Shown piece by piece: positions 22,413 to 23,018 of a DNA stretch of 23,018 bases. Under the pieces are notes generated by a model, which saw only the letters and a program-made list of their open reading frames with translations, made no database searches and was not told where the DNA came from. The position numbers were made by a program, and so were the translations under genes. The DNA comes from an uncultured Bacilli bacterium. GTDB lineage: Bacteria > Bacillota_I > Bacilli_A > RF39 > UBA660. The stretch spans positions 1 to 23,018 of the forward strand of contig CALVIK010000012.1 in assembly GCA_944329545.1 (NCBI GenBank), given 5' to 3'. Positions within the stretch are counted from its first letter, which is position 1. Each line of letters opens with the position of its first letter.

Positions 22413-23018
22413 GTGAGACAGTTAAGTAAAAGGCAAAAAAATAATCTAATAATAGGGGGACTATGCTGTATATTATTACTTATGGGTATCGGATATGCGG
22501 CTTTTAGTACTCAGCTAAAAATAAATGGAACAAGTAGTATAAGTAGTGAATGGAAAGTACTAATAACTGATATAACAAGCGGAAGTATAGTAGGAGGAGC
22601 AAGTAATGCAGCAGAACCAACTCATACTGATACAACAGCAACTTTTAATACAAACCTAGTAAGTCCAGGAGATTCAATAACATATACCATAAAAGTAGAA
22701 AATAGAGGAAGTATAGATGCAACACTATCAAGTATAGATGTAAATACTGGAAATAATGAGGCTATAGAATTTGAAACAAGTGGAATCGAAGAAGGAGATA
22801 ATTTATTACAAGGAGCAAGTGATGAATTATATGTAAAAGTAACATATAGTAATAGTGTAACAAGTCAGCCAGAAAATACGACAAGTACTATGACAGTAAC
22901 TTTAAATTATGAGCAAGCAACAGGAGGAGTAGTCCCAGGAAGAGATACTCCAACTATCGGAGGCCAAGAAGTTGAAGTAGTAACAGCTGGAGATGGTTTG
23001 TATGCCGATGAATATGAA
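22413..23018 (+). CDS. Secreted camelysin/TasA-like surface protein, 3' end outside window
   Basis: My translation from the GTG at 22413 (AAAGGAAG upstream) is open to the window end, giving 202 residues. A basic start and hydrophobic helix (about residues 12-27) lead to GYAAFSTQLKINGTSSISSE, the pattern of SipW-processed camelysin/TasA-type proteins and of their many paralogues in gut Firmicutes. A beta-sandwich follows with TYTIKVENRGSIDATLSSID and TSTMTVTLNYEQ. A Gly/Pro linker then begins a second module (GDGLYADEYE). It is exported and probably forms fibres or a surface layer; the second module is cut off. Codon use is distinct (Ile mostly ATA, Gly mostly GGA), unlike the rest of the window. 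It is controlled by the divergent promoter and dyad, likely through the XRE protein. Confidence 0.82.
   Translation, partial: MRQLSKRQKNNLIIGGLCCILLLMGIGYAAFSTQLKINGTSSISSEWKVLITDITSGSIVGGASNAAEPTHTDTTATFNTNLVSPGDSITYTIKVENRGSIDATLSSIDVNTGNNEAIEFETSGIEEGDNLLQGASDELYVKVTYSNSVTSQPENTTSTMTVTLNYEQATGGVVPGRDTPTIGGQEVEVVTAGDGLYADEYE

Noticed and set aside
1..23018. tRNA, rRNA, riboswitch or CRISPR array
   Set aside because: I saw no cloverleaf, conserved rRNA stretch, T-box or known riboswitch core, and no spaced repeats. A covariance-model search would be needed to exclude small RNAs.

Overview
This is an AT-rich chromosomal window, below about 30% G+C by eye, from a low-GC Gram-positive bacterium. 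The evidence for that is strong AGGAGG-type ribosome sites, sigma-A promoters with 17-19 bp spacers, a lipoprotein signal, a sortase-type anchor, and YhgE, YfhO, DedA, AsnB and LytTR family proteins. The flavour resembles uncultured gut Bacilli or Mollicutes-like Firmicutes, but the sequence alone does not fix the taxon. Nearly all genes are on the minus strand. The exceptions are a glycosyltransferase near 15 kb and a secreted surface protein that runs off the right edge.

Left part (1-9 kb): the 5' part of a LytTR response regulator (cut by the left edge), a helical lipoprotein, a P-type Ca2+-ATPase, a small HTH protein related to the DNA-binding end of transposases, a TetR-yhgE membrane-protein operon with a clear promoter and operator-like repeats, and a helicase IV/UvrD-type DNA helicase.

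Middle (9-16 kb): a three-gene operon, asnB / small membrane protein / MurE-like ligase. The MurE-like protein has lost several signature motifs of real MurE, which makes this operon the best candidate here for an undescribed cell-envelope or amino-acid-ligation system. Next come an RDD zinc-ribbon membrane protein, an unknown membrane protein with a large outside loop, and a divergent GT2 glycosyltransferase with TPR-like repeats.

Right part (15.9-23 kb): a 42-residue membrane protein too small for usual gene calling, a sortase-anchored protein (NPQTSD signal), a broken RhuM/Fic-type gene with a 43-bp direct repeat at its truncated end, an AdhR/NmlR-type MerR regulator with its 19-bp-spacer promoter driving a carboxymuconolactone decarboxylase-cupin protein, a yfhO-dedA pair, and an XRE repressor diverging from a camelysin/TasA-like secreted protein. 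A 25-bp dyad overlaps the -35 of the latter.

Transcription units are compact. Many terminator stems begin inside or right at stop codons, and several promoters start inside the preceding gene's end.
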